Shown: in pieces, positions 49,980 through 61,559 of the stretch | How the letters are laid out: every line of letters starts with the position of its first letter | Position numbering within the stretch: the stretch's first letter is position 1 | Notes under the pieces: generated by a model | Databases searched by the model: none | Told to the model about the DNA's origin: nothing | What the model saw: the letters and a program-made list of their open reading frames with translations, nothing else | Program-made: the position numbers and the translations under genes | Assembly: GCA_009733575.1 (NCBI GenBank) | Contig: ML769394.1 | Span: 482,593-546,592 of the forward strand | From: Gymnopus androsaceus JB14 | Taxonomy: Eukaryota > Basidiomycota > Agaricomycetes > Agaricales > Omphalotaceae | DNA: 64,000 nt | Direction of reading: 5' to 3'

Positions 49980-50290
49980 CATTCTGCTAGTTGCCATACT
50001 TTCCTCTGTCTAGGAGTATTACATTCTAGCAGAATGTGTTCTATAGACTCCTCACACATGCAGTGATGACAGTTTTCGCAGTTCTCCGTCATCGGGGATG
50101 TTCTCCAGTAGTCTCTGACGTGTTTGTAGGCATTGTGGATGGTCATCCACAAGAAATATCTAAATGGCCTCGAGAAGTCCTCGATTTCCACAGTACTTAA
50201 TTTATTTGAGGGCTCTTCCCCATTTATATTATTGGCGCTCCATTTCGCCCTTCCTACTCCGATTGAGTGCTTTTCGGTAATGAGCTGTAC

Positions 50291-50499
50291 TCATTTTTTA
50301 ATTACTTCTTATAGCTTTGGTCGCTTTTGATTGGGTGTTGTTCTGCCATGAGTTTCAGTGCTCCAGTCACCCGAAGGCTTTCTTCAATTTTAAGCTCCCC
50401 GCATTCTCATTGCTCAAGGCACCATTCTGTTTTATCTCCATTATCTCCGCTTTTTCCTGACTGTCACCCTGACTCGAGCTCGCCTGCTGATCGTTGTGG
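50291..50499. other. Junction segment of unknown origin
   Basis: Lies between the LINE fragment and the start of copy C homology (about 50500). A 61-codon plus-strand frame starting at TTG and rich in Ser/His/Pro covers it, with no motif. It may be a further retroelement piece. Confidence 0.25.
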
Positions 50500-50749
50500 C
50501 GGCAGGAACTGATGTTTCCCTCCTCTATTTTTGGAATGCATGTTTTTTCTTTGGTAGACTTGGTCGAGTAGAAGGCTTATGGGCATAAATTCTACTGTAA
50601 GTAGAGTTACTTTTCTCAAGGTTGACAGCAGTGGGTGAACGCAGACTCCATGGTCATTTGAACGCAGCATTCCGGGGATGCCTCTGCGTATATAAGCTGT
50701 GAACTGCTAACTTCAAAGTAAGTCATATACAATTAATCTCTCGCTTTCG
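50500..50749 (+). promoter_or_regulatory. Upstream region of glyoxal oxidase copy C
   Basis: Homologous to the region upstream of copy A. TATATAA at 50689-50695 lies about 55 bp before the ATG, as in copy A. Confidence 0.5.
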
Positions 50750-53264
50750 ATGCATCGAATTTGTCTTCGGGCTTTGTTAACACTCCTTCTTTTAGTTCCT
50801 CTAGCTCTAACCTCAGATCATGGTAGTCTCAGCTCTCGGGCCTTTGTTACTGGCCCTTGGTCTTTAGTTCAGCAAGGGTATTCTGCTCTCCTCCCTTACT
50901 GATTCCAATACCAAACAAACTTTTTTCTTTGCTCCTAGAACTACTGGAGTCAGTGCCATGCAGCTAGTCGTTGTCTCCGAAACTAGCGCAGTCATTCTCG
51001 ACAAAGTGTCGGTCTTTACTCGTTCATCTTCCCTTGCCATTGTTAACCACAGTATGATTTATAGCGAACACAATCCTCTCATGGTAGACGGTCATATTGC
51101 TTGGGGAGCGGAGCTCGAGATCAACACACAAAGTGTACGAGCATTGAATCCCACAAGTAACACTTGGTGTGCTACTGGAAGTTTCATTGGCAACGGGACC
51201 CTTGTCAGTACAGGGGGGAATCCTATAGTCATTACCGGTACAGTGAACTGATCTTTATACATTGGATGACGTCTAAACTTATATATTAGGCGCGAATGGA
51301 CTTCAAGCTGTTCGTTGTTCACTCCATGCTCAGACGAGACGTGCGATATACTGGAGGACCCGACCCGGATCAGACTGACCTCTCCTCGATGGTATCCATC
51401 CTCGGTTTGTGAATGGTCTTTACTCTTGTTGACTATGTACAGCTAAACGCTACAATTTATTTAGGCCCGTATATCGGATGGCTCAATGATCATTATTGGG
51501 TTTGTAGTTGGATATCTTTTCTAAGCACTATCCTAATAACAACATAATCTTATATTCAGAGGTGCAATGACCTCAGGGTAATTTCAAGCCAAACCTCGTG
51601 GTAACGCACCTAACCTGTCGCCATCAGTTTTATCAACAGCGGTCCGTGAACAATCCTTCCTACGAGTTCTTCCCTCCGAAGAATATCAACGGCAAGCCTC
51701 CACTGCCCTTCATATTGGCCTCTTCTGATAAACTGAGCCACCTAGGTTTCAATGGGTTACAGATCCCGTTGCAATTCCTTAACGATACTCTCAACGCCAA
51801 CCTATTTCCTATTGTTAAGCAGCTTCCAGACGACACACTTTTCATTGCGGCTAACCAGCAAGCAATGATTTTTGACTGGAAAACCAACACCGAGGTATTG
51901 CGGCTCCCCGATATTCCGAATGGCGTCCGCGTAACGTATGTCCTTCTTATACTCTCAGACCTTTCTCCTTGCTGATTCTCTTCCTGACCAATGAAGTTCG
52001 CCTTTCTCCGCTGGGTCTGTTCTTCTTCCCTTGACACCAGAAAACAACTATACGCCAGAAGTGCTGATCTGTGGTGGGTCTACAATCTCAGATACACAAG
52101 ACCCCGACACCATTTCTGCCGAAACGCCTGCTAGCGCGCAATGCTCAAGGATTGTCTTGACGGCCGATGGCATCGCTGCAGGATGGTCTGTAGAGACGAT
52201 GCCTGTACCTCGCATCATGACCGACCTCATACTACTTCCAGATGGTAGAGTCATGATTGTTAACGGAGCTCAGACCGGAGTAGCTGGATTTGCGGGCCTA
52301 GGAACTGTAAGTAGTCTGAACTTTTAATCCTAGGCATATTGTATAACTGATACACTCGCCCTATATGCTGTGAAGGAAGTTCTCAATGCAGTTGGAAATA
52401 GTTTTGCAGACAATCCTGCCTTTACACCTGTCATCTACGATCCTTCCGCTGCTGCTGGAAGTCGTTTCTCTTCTGATGGTATTCCAGCATCTACTATTGC
52501 TCGAATGTACCACTCCACGGCTACTTTAACCCCTAATGGCACTATTATGCTTGGTACGTCGACCGTGCCCCGCAGAGACAAGGCTAACTAGCTTGATCAG
52601 CGGGGTCCAATCCCAATGTGGATGTTACCGAAATGAACAGTACAATCAAGTATCCTACGGAATATCGGTGACTTATCATTTCCTTATCAAATTTCATGCC
52701 CTGACCCGTAGCATCTTGAAGGCTGGAATTCTACTCCCCACCATACATGTCACAACCTCGACCCACGTACACGGGATTGCCAGCGATAGTGGATCACGGT
52801 TCAGTTTTCAGGCTATCAATCACACTGCCTTCTGAGGTCAAGAATGTCTCTGGTAGGCAGTTACAGAGTCGCCTCTCCTTCGCCAACAAATGAATTTCCC
52901 TTTTAGTTGTCTTAATGGATTTCGGTTTTTCTACTCATGCCGTTCATATGGATCAACGAACAGTGAAGCTCGTCTCCGAACTTTCTCTTGACAAAAACAG
53001 TCTTACAGTGACCGCGCCACCAACTTCTGCAATTTACTCTCCTGGTCCTGCCTTCTTGTTCGTAGTTGCGGATGGTGTACCAAGCTTTGGGCATAGAACT
53101 ATTATCGGGACTGGTGCTTCGCCTCCAGTGGATGAAGGTGCCATTGCAAAGTAAGTTCCAATGTTCTGAAATGTAACTACGCTCATGCGTGTAATTAATC
53201 TAGTATGCTCAATAAAACTTCGGACCCGTCGGCAGAGACCAGTCCAAGCACCTGGAGCACATGA
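50750..53264 (+). CDS. Glyoxal oxidase-like copper radical oxidase, copy C (AA5_1)
   Basis: Closest relative of copy A in the window. First exons: 50750-50877 (signal peptide, then AFVTGPWSLVQQG), 50939-51007 (TTGVSAMQLVVVSE), 51065-51237 (EHNPLMVDG, WCATGSF). Further landmarks: SPRWYPSS, YEFFPPKNING, ASAQCSRIVLT, RMYHSTATL near 52505 and THAVHMDQ near 52935; stop at 53262-53264. All four metal/radical residues (Cys, Tyr, Tyr-His, His) are present. One base is missing relative to A at about 51313 (GTTCGTTGTTC), which breaks the frame. The intron present in A at 40939-40987 has lost its GT donor here and is 48 nt long, readable in frame. Confidence 0.7.
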
Positions 53265-54680
53265 ATAGTTATTTGGAATGTCGTATCGCGTACTTTTTAC
53301 GAGGACCAGTGTATAGGACAATGTATTCAAACCAAGTTACCATGTCATACGCAACAGGGTAAAATAACAATGAACATAGCGGCCTCACATTCTGACAGTC
53401 CTTGTGGCAACTTGCAAGCCAACACACCCGTTATGCGACAGAATTTTCTTTCACTTGAAGGTGTGTGACTTGTTTCCACTTTTAAGCTCACTATGTGCCT
53501 TGGGAGGCGCAGGGAAGTCGCCGTAAAATCCTCGACCACCAGCTTAAAGTACAAGAACCCTGAGTTTCAGATTTAGAACGAAAGGAAAAGACCATACCTT
53601 TCGCCTGTTTAGCCTTCTTCCGCGGAATAGCAGATTGTTCAGCAGCAGGAGCATCATCGAGGATATTCGGAGCAGAATCAAAATCGAAAGGTGCCGTCTC
53701 CTCATCCTCATTTTCTGTTTTTGGAGTTCCATCGCCAGATTTGGCGTCCTTTGTACGCTTGCGCTTCTTGCGCCTAGTTTGACCAACCATCACGATGGCG
53801 TCGTCGACGGTCGACCCGGCCCTTGACTTGATGGCTCGCTGAGATGCTGGAACAAATGGCATTTCTACTTGAGCGGAGGATGGCAGGATATCTTCCTCTG
53901 TATCCATGGTAGTAGACTGTTCGACGGAGCTTGCTTGCGTCGTATCCGCCGCATGTTGAATGGAAGCCTCCACAAAGAAGCGATTAACTAACAAGCACCC
54001 TTAAACATTAATTTGAGCTGACCTTTAGTGAGCTAGGTGCAATGACCAAAGTACTGTGTATCCGTTCCACCACTTCCGCAAATCGGTCAAGCGGCGACGC
54101 GAAAGACTGTGAACGAGTCAGTATGTCATCGAGACCATTGGTCGGCTACTCACATTCTGGGAATTGGCAAGTGGCATAGCCCTTCCAAACAATGCACTTT
54201 GAGGGGTAGAAATGGTATTTCGATTTTCCGGTGGCTTGATGAAACCTAGCTTCACACCCCCAAACAACGAGGAGTAAACAGACGAGGTTGTAGATGCTAC
54301 ATAAGTCATAAGAAATTCGGTCACTCAACGGAACAACGAAGTGAGGGAATCCTTACCCAACGTCCACAGAGAAGTCACGGTGTTTAAGCGAGGACTCGGT
54401 AAAGACTCTTGTTGGACATCGATAGTTTCTTCTATTGAGTCCACAGCAGTTACATCTGGAGGCGGCTTTTCCTGTTCGGATGATAGATGCTTTCTAACGG
54501 CCTCCCGAATGACATCTCATAGCTCCTTCGCTTTCCGCCTCAATACTGGTGGTCTCAGCATTGCCGCCATATCGGCTGGAGGTTGTTCCGCAAGTTCAGG
54601 AATTCCAGTCGTCGTAGCAGTTGCATATAAATTGATCTTGTTCCACTTTTTCGCGAGTGTATCATACATTCCCAAAAATA
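53265..54680. repeat. Segmental duplication, copy 1 (oxidase 3' flank plus RRP6 3' part)
   Basis: Aligns with about 56927-58520: the bases after the oxidase stop, the intergenic stretch and the 3' exons of RRP6 follow in the same order. Copy 1 has lost about 15 bp and a longer stretch (about 170 bp, covering parts of two RRP6 exons and an intron) relative to copy 2, and similarity ends near 54675. Confidence 0.7.
53491..54680 (-). pseudogene. Truncated RRP6 duplicate (C-terminal exons)
   Basis: Nearly identical to the last exons of RRP6 at 57162-58520, including the acidic and KKRKR C-terminal exon (53491-53994), and flanked by the same oxidase 3' end. It lacks the nuclease core and has internal deletions, so it cannot make a working protein. 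It keeps the ancestral frame ([14 protein letters not shown]) at the place where the full-length copy has one extra base. Confidence 0.75.
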
Positions 54681-54839
54681 TACAAAGTGACGATGTGAAA
54701 CAATCGATTCGGACCAAATTAAAGCGCTCGAGATTCTACAATCAGTGAATCGTGTTCAAAAACCGAACCAGATGAAGTACAAATAATATACAGTACTTAT
54801 GGATAACGTTAGTTTATAGGGAGATAGAAAATCGCGAAC

Positions 54840-56427
54840 CTAGACAGTCTTGAACTGGCTCCGAGTTTGGGTCACCGCGTCTCGCCACTCCTGCTCCTCA
54901 ATCTCCCGGCAGCCCGACTGTTCCCACTTCGACAGAAACCAACGCACCGGCTCCTGATAAGTTAAGATGATAAACGTCTCGCACGAGAGATTAAATGCCC
55001 ACTCCCCAACCTGCCCATAAAGTACCCTGTCTTCGATTTCGGTCCCACTCATAAACTCGTCGATGGCACTCCAAGGACGTTGGCTGTCTTCCCAGAGTCC
55101 AAGTGTCAACGCCAGGTTTCGGAAGAACTCTCTCTGTTCTTCTATCCACCGGAATAGATTAAGCATCGATACGTGGTCATGTTGGGCAATCTCCGAGTCA
55201 GATACTGCCGAGTTGAACTCCTTCATTAAGATACGAGCCTTCTGGTAAGCCCGAACAAGCTCCGGCCGCGAGCGAGGAGGTGAGGGATCAGAGATGGCAT
55301 GCGCGGCAAGGCATAGAAGCATTTGATGTTCCTTTGTAGACAGTGGCACTGAAGAAGGTGCGGAGAATGGTGACGGTCCAACAAGGCGAAGAGAGTATGC
55401 AGACGGTCGACGGAAAAAGGACGAGGATGTTTGGTGGGGAAGAGGAGGAACTTGGACTTGTTCTTGATCTGTGGGTGGTCGTTCTGAAAGAGGATCTTCA
55501 ACAACCGGTGTGAAGCGGTCACAAAAGTCTTTAACAATCGGAAGGAGAACAAACTCGACCCGTGGAGCTAGGAAGAATTTAAGTTCGTACCGGGCGATAT
55601 CGAGAAAATCTCGCAACGTTAGCGCCATTTTCCATGTTTCAACCCACTTCCAGGTGTATCCTCTCGGCATGGGTGTTGCACCGTCCTTCCAATCGTGGTC
55701 TGGAGGGAGCTGTTTATCTCTTTCGCCCAGTCTCCTTGCTCGTGAGGAGAGCATGTAAGGTACAATATGTAAAAGCGCCACCGCGGAACTTGTTTGAAGT
55801 AGAGGCATTGAGAGATGCAGCAATATCCATCGGCCCAGCAGCACAAAACAGGAGCCATCGATCGCTCTTGAAAGAGCCAGAAGAACACGCTGTTGAGACC
55901 AACACAATTCGACACTTGGCCGTCGTTAGAACACGCTCTAGACCTTTCTTGGTAATAAAGGCTTCTACTGGATCTCCGACGTTGCCACCCAAAGACAAGT
56001 GGAATCGTCCTGTACCACCATGGCCAACAAGAACGATAATCAACGTATCCTGCTCCTGGAGAGTGGGGGCGATTTGTGATACATCAAAGAGGAACAGTTC
56101 TGCTACCTCTGTTGGCGATAACGAGGAAGATGTTGAACAGAAATTGGGAACACGAAATGACAATCTATCACAACCAGCCTCGCCGATGATGATTCGACCA
56201 TCTGGAATAAAGTTGTTGAAAGGTACGATGGAGTGGAAAATTGATCTTCCTATATCGACTTCGGGGGAGTTGCGGAGAATATGGAACCAGGTACAGAAGT
56301 CGTGGAGGAACCAAGCTGGGGGTTCGTCCAATGGTCTTGCGGAGCCGAGTAAGCCTATAGCTACTGTTGAACCGTTTTTGCTTTTGTGATTCGAGCGGCG
56401 AAAGAAGGGCGGGCAAAACATCTGCAT
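54840..56427 (-). CDS. Putative legumain/caspase-fold (clan CD) cysteine peptidase
   Basis: No introns seen. Residues 1-236 run from the ATG at 56427; His136 lies in LIIVLVGHGGTGRF and Cys181 in IVLVSTACSSGSF, the His-Gly / Ala-Cys-x-Ser-Gly-Ser pattern of C13-like clan CD peptidases. RGGAFTY follows. The first frame stops at 55714, while the second frame (RDKQLPPDHDWKDGA on to the stop at 54840) continues the protein. Deleting one A from CGAAAGAG near 55727 joins them into about 529 residues. The C-terminal 290 residues are helical in appearance and not recognised. Such proteins may act in protein processing or programmed death; the substrate is unknown. The gene lies between the two copies of the RRP6 3' end. 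Confidence 0.6.
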
Positions 56428-56662
56428 AGTATGATAAATAGATTAGTAGTGAGCGAGTTGCGAAACATGGAATCTTGCCTGGGCGAGGCGTATGTAGAAA
56501 TCCAACAAGAAAAGCCGAGAGATAGTAAGAAATAGTGAGGATAGAATGACGAATGTTGATGGTCGAGAACAAGATAGATTCTGTACTTTGCAAGTACTTA
56601 TAAGCGAACTTGCCGGATAGGCGCCCGATGTCAATTAGACGCTCATCGTCATTTACTGCCAA

Positions 56663-56926
56663 TAATTTACAGTGACTGTACTCTCAGGTGCTCTCCTGGT
56701 CCTGCCTTCTTGTTCGTAGTTACGGACGGTGTACCAAGCTTTGGGCATAGAACTATTATCGGGACTGGCGCTTCGCCTCCAGTGGATGAAGGTGCCATTG
56801 CGAAGTAAGTTCCGACCTTCTGAAATGTAACTACGCTCATGCGTGTAATTGATCTAGTATGCTCAATAAAACTTCGGACCCGTCGGCAGAGACCAGTCCT
56901 AATCCAAGCACCTGGAGCACATGAAT
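56663..56926 (+). pseudogene. Glyoxal oxidase-like copy D, 3' end only
   Basis: Matches the last two exons of copies A and C (SPGPAFLFVV, PSFGHRTIIGTGASPPVDEGAI, then the short terminal exon to the TGA). A small internal deletion is present near 56680. Nothing of the catalytic part remains. It marks the left edge of the second segmental-duplication copy. Confidence 0.75.
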
Positions 56927-58520
56927 AGTTGTTTGGACTGTCGCACCTTGTACTGACTACTGCAGTGTGTAGGACATTTCTCAAATGTATTCAAACCAAG
57001 TTACCATGTCATACGCAACAGGGTAAAATAACAATGAACATAGCGGCCTCACATTCTGACAGTTCTTGCGGCAACTTGCAAGCCAAAACACCTATTAAGC
57101 GAGGTGATAACAAATCTTCCTTCACTTGAAGGTGTGGGATTTGTTTCCACTTTTAAGCTCGCTATGTGCCTTGGGAGGCGCAGGGAAGTCGCCGTAAAAT
57201 CCTCGACCACCAGCTTAAAGTACAAGAACCCTGAGTTTCAGATTTAGAACGAAAGGAAAAGACCATACCTTTCGCCTGTTTAGCCTTCTTCCGCGGAATA
57301 GCAGATTGTTCAGCAGCAGGAGCATCATCGAGGATATTCGGAGCAGAATCAAAATCGAAAGGTGCCGTCTCCTCATCCTCATTTTCTGTTTTTGGGGTTC
57401 CATCGCCAGATTTGGCGTCCTTTGTACGCTTGCGCTTCTTGCGCCTAGTTTGACCAACCATCACGATGGCGTCGTCGACGGTCGACCCGGCCCTTGACTT
57501 GACGGCTCGCTGAGATGCTGGAACAAATGGCATTTCTACTTGAGCGGAGGATGATAAGATATTTTCCTCTGTATCCATGGTAGTAGACTGTTCGACGGAG
57601 CTTGCTTGCGTCGTATCCGCCGCATGTTGAACGGAAGCCTTCACAAAGAATCGATTAACCAACAACAACAGTTTAAACGCCAATTTAAGCTGACCTTTAG
57701 TGAGCTAGGTGCAATGACCAAAGTGCTGTGTATCCGTGCCACGACTTCCGCAAATCGGTCAAGTGGCGACGCAAAGGACTGTAAGTATGAATCAGTATGT
57801 AATCGAGTCCACTGCTCGACTACTCACATTCTGGGAATGGGCAAGTGGCATAGTCCTTCCAAACAATGCACTTTGAGGGGCAGAAATGGTACTTTGATTT
57901 TCCAGGGGCTTTATGGAACCTAGCTTCACGCTCCCAAATAGCGAGGAGGAAACAGATGATGTTGTAGATGCCAAGTCTGAAGAGAAGGTTTGGTCATGCA
58001 ATGAAACGACGAGCTGAGAGAAAAACCTTACCCAACGTCCACAGAGAAGTCACGGTACTTCGAGAGAGGACTCGGTAAAGACTCCTGTTGGACATCGATA
58101 GTTTCTTCTATTGAGTCCGCAGCAGGTACATCTGGAGGCGGCTTTTCCTGTTCGGATGATAGATGCTTTCGAACGGCCTCTCGAATGACATCTAATAGCT
58201 CTTTCGCTCTCCGCCTCAATACCGGTGGAACAAAGTTGAAAATTCTCAGCATTGCCGCCATATCGGCGGGAGGTTGCTCCGCAAGTTGAAAAATATAATG
58301 ATTCGGGAGCACATACCTAATACCGACAAAAGTGAGCAAAATGCTGAAGATTTAAAGAGCAAGGAGCTCACCGAGTACTTTCATCTTCTTCTCTAGCAAC
58401 TCTATCACGCCATGAATGTATCGTTCTGTAGATATCCCTCTGCATCGCAGGAATTCCAGTCGTCGTAGAAGTTGCATATAAATTGATCTTGTTCCACTTT
58501 TTCGCGAGTGTGTCCCATCC
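56927..58520. repeat. Segmental duplication, copy 2
   Basis: Partner of 53265-54680: oxidase 3' flank followed by the RRP6 3' exons. Here RRP6 continues to its N-terminus, so this copy holds the complete exosome gene and only the tail of the oxidase; copy 1 holds the reverse. Confidence 0.7.
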
Positions 58521-60209
58521 ATTCCCACCAGTACCTCCATCGACATCGTAATATTCCTTCTCGTAAACACGCAAGGAGGTCTCTTCGGATTTGGCGAGGA
58601 CTTCACGTACGAGACTCTGAGCGGGAGGGTATGAATTGGACGTGGAGGCGGAATCGTTTATGTCGTCCACAGCCATCGAAGATTGACTTTGAGCGCGGTC
58701 TAGGAGCGCATTCCGTAAATTATCAAAAATGTAGAGTAGAAAATGCGTGTCGGAACGCGCGTAGTCTAGCATTTCCTCTGGCAACGGGCTTTCGAGAACG
58801 ATAAGGAACTAGAAGGCGATATGTTACTAAAAAAACTCACCGAATTCGCCAGTCTGCCAACTGATATCGTTTATCAGGAGTAAAATCACAATACATCTCC
58901 AGCAGGTGTGCAAGTCCGTGACGCGGAAAGCCCAATGCTTTTGAAGCATGAAAAGTATCGAATAGATTGACGATATAAAGTTCGAGATCTTGCTGAAGCC
59001 AAACAATATCACTTTCTGCTCCGTGAAGGACCTGGCAAAGAACCATTCATTACAGAGTCAAAGGAATGGGCCAAGCGAGACTCACTTTTGTGATCTTCGG
59101 GTCAGTAAATACCTCGTTTAAAACCGCCAATTCTTCTCTCAACACTAGAAGGTCCACTATCCAGTCCTGCTGCCGAGTGCTGATTTGCATTAAACATAGA
59201 AATCCAGCGTAAGTCCTATAGCTATGGTGCTCCAAATCCACAGCGATTTCGGTTGCCTTGCGAAGCTCGTCCAACATACTCTCGAGCTCAGAAATGGTGT
59301 TTACCCATTTGAAAGTCGTTGATTCGAATGGTGTAGGAGGTATTGGTGGGGTTGATTCGAACATTCGGGATGGATACGATATATGAGCAATTTCATACCG
59401 GTAAGGATGATGTTTGCTACAGAAAAGATGAGTTAATGAAGTAAAATATGAACACGCGTAAACGCACATTAAATCGTCCGCCTCCATGTCAGTATCGGAA
59501 TCATGGTAGTTATAACCAAGAGGGACTTGAGCATTATATTTGTGCGAAAGGGTAGGATACCAAGGTGCATCGTTATTCTCGATTTTTCTTTTGAATTTCA
59601 GCTGTGGTTTAGGCAAATGAGATGCATGCTGAATTACTGGATCAAGTGCGCCTTTCGCTTTAGTCTTTGAAGGGGTTGGTTTCTTTAACGATGGAATAAG
59701 AGATATTGTATGGGTTCAAAGGCAGGAGAGCAAACCTTTTTAGCCATGGTCGCGTTCATATTAATGGCTATAGCCGGGGCTTTGTTTCTACCCAGAAACT
59801 CGTCTAGGCTCATGTCCTATTGAAGAATATTTGAAAAGGTAACAGAACAATACAAGTAACATACTGTTTTTTCCATCATCTGGTCCATTAAATCCACGAC
59901 GACAGAGTGAAAATTGTCGACTACATCGTCTTCGCTCTCAAGTTTGCCTTTGCCTTTGCCTTTGGCGGATGGATCGGCTGTACTCGCGAGGTTTAGAAGC
60001 TTGTTGGCTACAGAGAGAACCCTGGAGGAAAAGACATCAAGATCCTTTGAGAATTCAGCATCCATTGTCCGATGAAAGTTAATGTCTGAGGGCAGGAGCA
60101 TCGAATTTCTTGTGGCTTTCAGAGCAGTGCTCTGAAATTGGGAATTGAGTTCATCGAATGTAGCAGACGTTACTAGTAGAGAATCTTGAGCGGTCGTTGG
60201 ATTGGCCAT
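57162..60209 (-). CDS. RRP6: Exosome 3'-5' exoribonuclease RRP6
   Basis: Nuclear exosome subunit of the DEDD-Y family, trimming rRNA, snRNA and snoRNA precursors and degrading aberrant RNA. The ATG at 60209 gives a PMC2NT-like N-terminal exon (60209-59865) followed by [16 protein letters not shown]. Exonuclease motifs: [19 protein letters not shown] (Exo I, bases about 59241-59228 for the D-x-E), [16 protein letters not shown] (Exo II) and [15 protein letters not shown] (Exo III with Tyr). The HRDC domain follows ([19 protein letters not shown] then [14 protein letters not shown], spliced). The C-terminal exons carry SSLFG-type repeats and a KKRKR nuclear signal. One extra base near 58055-58075 breaks the frame relative to the truncated duplicate at 53.5-54.7 kb; otherwise the exons splice cleanly. 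Confidence 0.88.
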
Positions 60210-61559
60210 TGGATTGACCGAATGGAAGTCGGTTCAAAAAAATGATCACGTAGGGCGCCTAATATTACTGCCATTTCATCGACAATAGTGATAGTGATGG
60301 TGCGGTCCTTAAACTGATAGCAACTGTATGCTCTCTTCGTCGCCAACAATGTTAACTTAGCTCTGCACTACTTGTCCCTGGTGTCGCCCTAAAGTCTAGA
60401 AATAAGGCACAATGTAGAAGATATGTATATATCTTTGTACTTTTTCTCTTTCAGTCAAACTCAATTCTTCTTGATCTTCTTCTAGTTGAGAAATACAACT
60501 AACTGGACGACAAAATCCTTGACTCTTTCTGCAACCGGTGCTCTCGAACGCTCTTATCTTCGCAAACCACGGTTAACTACCCTCCTCCTCCTCGTGTACC
60601 AACTCGGCAGGATCCCGAAAAGGGTAGCTGCAGAACTCAAAAGACGGTCAATGTCGATCCCGTCCACTCAACATCGATATTGATTTATTTATCAATTTTT
60701 CTTGGCGGTACGTGTCTTTAGACATCAGTAGCTGGCAGCTGTATAGGACTAGTGCCAGACCACTGCGTCAACATCGATATTGATTCCGGCCCCCCATAGC
60801 CCATGCTCCTGAACAGAAGTCATCTTCATTCTCCCTCTTTACTCTTTCATCGAATGCCATCTCACCTCAAGGAAAAAATAAGACGAGCGCTATTTGCGCG
60901 CACACGTACAGTTCATTCGCGAGATGGAGATGGAAATTGAGATGAAACGCCGCACAGTACATCTCATAGGTTGATTCATGCCGCCCACTGTTGCGATCGT
61001 CGAAAGAGGAGGCGTTCCGTGTTTGAAGCAACTAGAGTTCTCCACTGCCGTGTCTCGACTATCTATGAGCTGTTGGCCTTCTTGCATTTATATTCGCGTC
61101 GCAGTTGAGCTTTAATTGGAAAGACTTGGGAAGGGGGATTCCGGAGCAACTAAAGGAACAGTGAGGGGAGATTGTTCAAAGTTCAACTATAAGCGCCACT
61201 CGCTGGGAGTAACTTAGGTGGAGGTCCATGTTCGGGACTTGGCCGCGTCTCTCACAGATGATACATGTTGCGGGGGAAACGGGAATTGGAGGTCGTAGCT
61301 CCTGGCACAGGCAGCGGGGCTTGTCATTCATGAGATTTGGACCGAGACTTGGAACTCTCTACCCTCACAAATTATCTGACGACGGTTTGAATACTCATCC
61401 ATCCCCAACTCCGCAGTTTCCTCAATTAAATAATAAACATGTGCAATCTACCCGCATATCTATCTGGGCAATTTCTAACGCACATGCCACATCGTCCCTG
61501 AGCTCTGGTATATAAGGCTGCTAGTTTTGTTTCCGCCTCACCCAACCGCCTAGTTTGCA
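60210..61559. other. Intergenic, divergent promoters of RRP6 and the NB-TPR gene
   Basis: 1.35 kb with no supported gene. CATCGATATTGATT occurs twice (about 60672 and 60771). A 65-codon plus-strand frame at 60486 lacks any motif. A TATATAAG near 61510 is annotated separately. Confidence 0.4.
61509..61516 (+). promoter_or_regulatory. TATA box of the NB-TPR gene
   Basis: TATATAAG about 50 bp before the ATG at 61560, a spacing like that of the oxidase genes in this window. Confidence 0.45.

Larger units (their letters stand above)
48291..50290 (-). mobile_element. Non-LTR (LINE) retroelement fragment, 3' part of the ORF
   Basis: Minus-strand coding pieces of a retroelement polyprotein C-terminus: RPFRYFLWMTIHNAYK, then CENCHHC...EESIEHILLECNTPRQRKVWQLAEC (zinc-binding/RT-end type, 50180-49986). 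After removing the inserted element 49314-49979 and one target copy, the frame continues into 49313-49113 (LWGDKKIPWMTQLRDYIK and YRIIVSESAHLVW), and further to KRKLEKTWSDIL...LPDRW in 48464-48300. Upstream coding extends to about 50285. The 5' part is missing and no poly-A tail is visible. It sits at the broken end of oxidase copy B. Confidence 0.7.

Noticed and set aside
60672..60784. Two copies of CATCGATATTGATT as an operator pair
   Set aside because: Only 14 bp, AT-rich, far from both start codons, and no known regulator site; chance cannot be excluded.
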